A DNA stretch of 64,000 bases from assembly GCF_040954835.1 (NCBI RefSeq), contig NC_090696.1, positions 61,844,222-61,908,221 on the forward strand, written 5' to 3'. The DNA comes from Lepisosteus oculatus. Lineage: Eukaryota; Chordata; Actinopteri; Semionotiformes; Lepisosteidae. Position numbers and translations under genes: made by a program. The notes beneath the pieces are model-generated. The model was not told where the DNA came from. It did not search any database and worked only from the letters and a program-made list of their open reading frames with translations. Each line of letters opens with the position of its first letter. Positions within the stretch are counted from its first letter, which is position 1. This document shows positions 62,987 through 64,000 of the stretch, piece by piece.

Positions 62987-64000
62987 TTGTTGTATTTTAA
63001 GGCCATCGTTTGCATAATTATTGTATTCAGGCCTTTAGACATTGAGAATTTTGAGGTGGTTTAAACCCTGCAGTGCTGTTGCTTCCCAGTATCAGGAAAG
63101 AATCTCTTTAGTACTAAGCCTGATCATTATCACCATCATGTTTGTTACAGTCATGTTACCATCAGTTGGTCTTTGTTACAGTTGCATCATTAATTATGTT
63201 ACCATATTACATTAAAATTATTATCAGCTACTGACGTTGAGACGTTCAGAGCTGGTTGGATGTAATGATCACAACTGGCTTACCCAGTCTAATGTGCTAC
63301 TGTATGTGATGCCAATAAACAATATTTCTGCATGACCTAGGTAATCTGCAGTTTGACTGCTCCCAGTACTGTCTACAGTATAGTACAGGTGATACTGGCA
63401 TGTAACTACAGACAGTAATATCCTCATATACCACAATGCTGACTTAAGATTACATAGTGTGCCTGCTCAGGATTTTCTTTGGGCAGGAATGCCACCTGCA
63501 TTTCATACAGATGTAAATGCACAATTCATGTGTAGACAGTGTTTAGTTTGAATATAGTTTAATTATGATTTTAAAGGGAGTGAGGGATAGGTGCTCGGGT
63601 TATCGTACAGTGCAGAAATAAATGTGCTTCCTGATTATTACAGTAATAGTCTTTTAAGCTTCTCTGTTATTCCTTACACAAGCATTTTTTATGGTTGTTC
63701 AACTTTGCAAAAATTATATAATCCTATGCAGTGATGTACAATGGTAATTAGAGGTATTATGCTTAATATAGTATTGTAGAGCACAAAATAAGATGTATAA
63801 ATGTCCATAATAAAAACCTTGAGATCTTTGGATATGTTGCATGATACAGATCTGTGCTGAGGTGTAACTGAGTAACAATGAAAACTTTTCAACTACACAG
63901 TTTAGGAATTGAGGTATTTTATTTACACTAAATATGTAGTATTATGTGTTTATTCTGCTTGAGAAAAACAAAATTACATGCATCTAAACTGGCTTATCCA

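Larger units (their letters stand above)
60185..64000 (+). other. dnajb14 intron 1 (partial)
   Basis: At least 3.8 kb. SINEs at 61416-61687 and 61914-62240, a 13-G run at 62974-62986. No second exon recognised. Confidence 0.75.

Overview
The window is vertebrate nuclear DNA, most likely from a ray-finned fish. The genes are split into short exons with GT-AG introns (one intron is GC-AG). The repeats are fish-type: 5S rRNA-derived SINEs, tRNA-type SINEs with a (GGAT)n tail, and Tc1/mariner elements. I would guess a non-teleost or early-branching lineage such as gar or bowfin from the repeat types and moderate introns, but that is inference.

Layout. (1) 1-3.7 kb: the 5' end of eif4e on the minus strand (exons 1 and 2; the rest lies off the left edge). 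(2) 7.5-24.9 kb: complete metap1 on the plus strand, 11 exons encoding 386 residues. Its 7.2-kb intron 1 holds an intact Tc1-like transposon beside an old mariner-like relic. (3) 28.3-38.9 kb: complete adh5 (class III alcohol dehydrogenase / S-(hydroxymethyl)glutathione dehydrogenase) on the minus strand, 9 exons, 376 residues. (4) 43.5-55.3 kb: a second complete ADH gene, also minus strand, 9 exons with identical intron positions, 372 residues. It has lost class III substrate-site residues and six residues of a loop. (5) 60.05 kb onward: exon 1 of a DNAJB14-type membrane J-protein gene on the plus strand, continuing off the right edge.

The order EIF4E(-) / METAP1(+) / ADH5(-) / further ADH(-) matches the human 4q23 neighbourhood from memory, so this is a conserved syntenic block. 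The genes are not an operon. Only the two ADH genes are functionally related: the first should oxidise the formaldehyde-glutathione adduct, and the second looks like a diverged, class I-like duplicate. METAP1 removes initiator methionine and EIF4E binds the mRNA cap; both are housekeeping genes of translation.

The rest is introns and intergenic DNA with many SINE copies, one hAT-like non-autonomous element, a decayed retroelement and a 75-bp near-perfect palindrome. I found no CRISPR array, prokaryotic gene, tRNA/rRNA gene (other than SINE heads) or wholly new gene system. The most interesting biology is the ADH duplicate: its loop deletion, its patchwork similarity to adh5 and its GC-AG intron.
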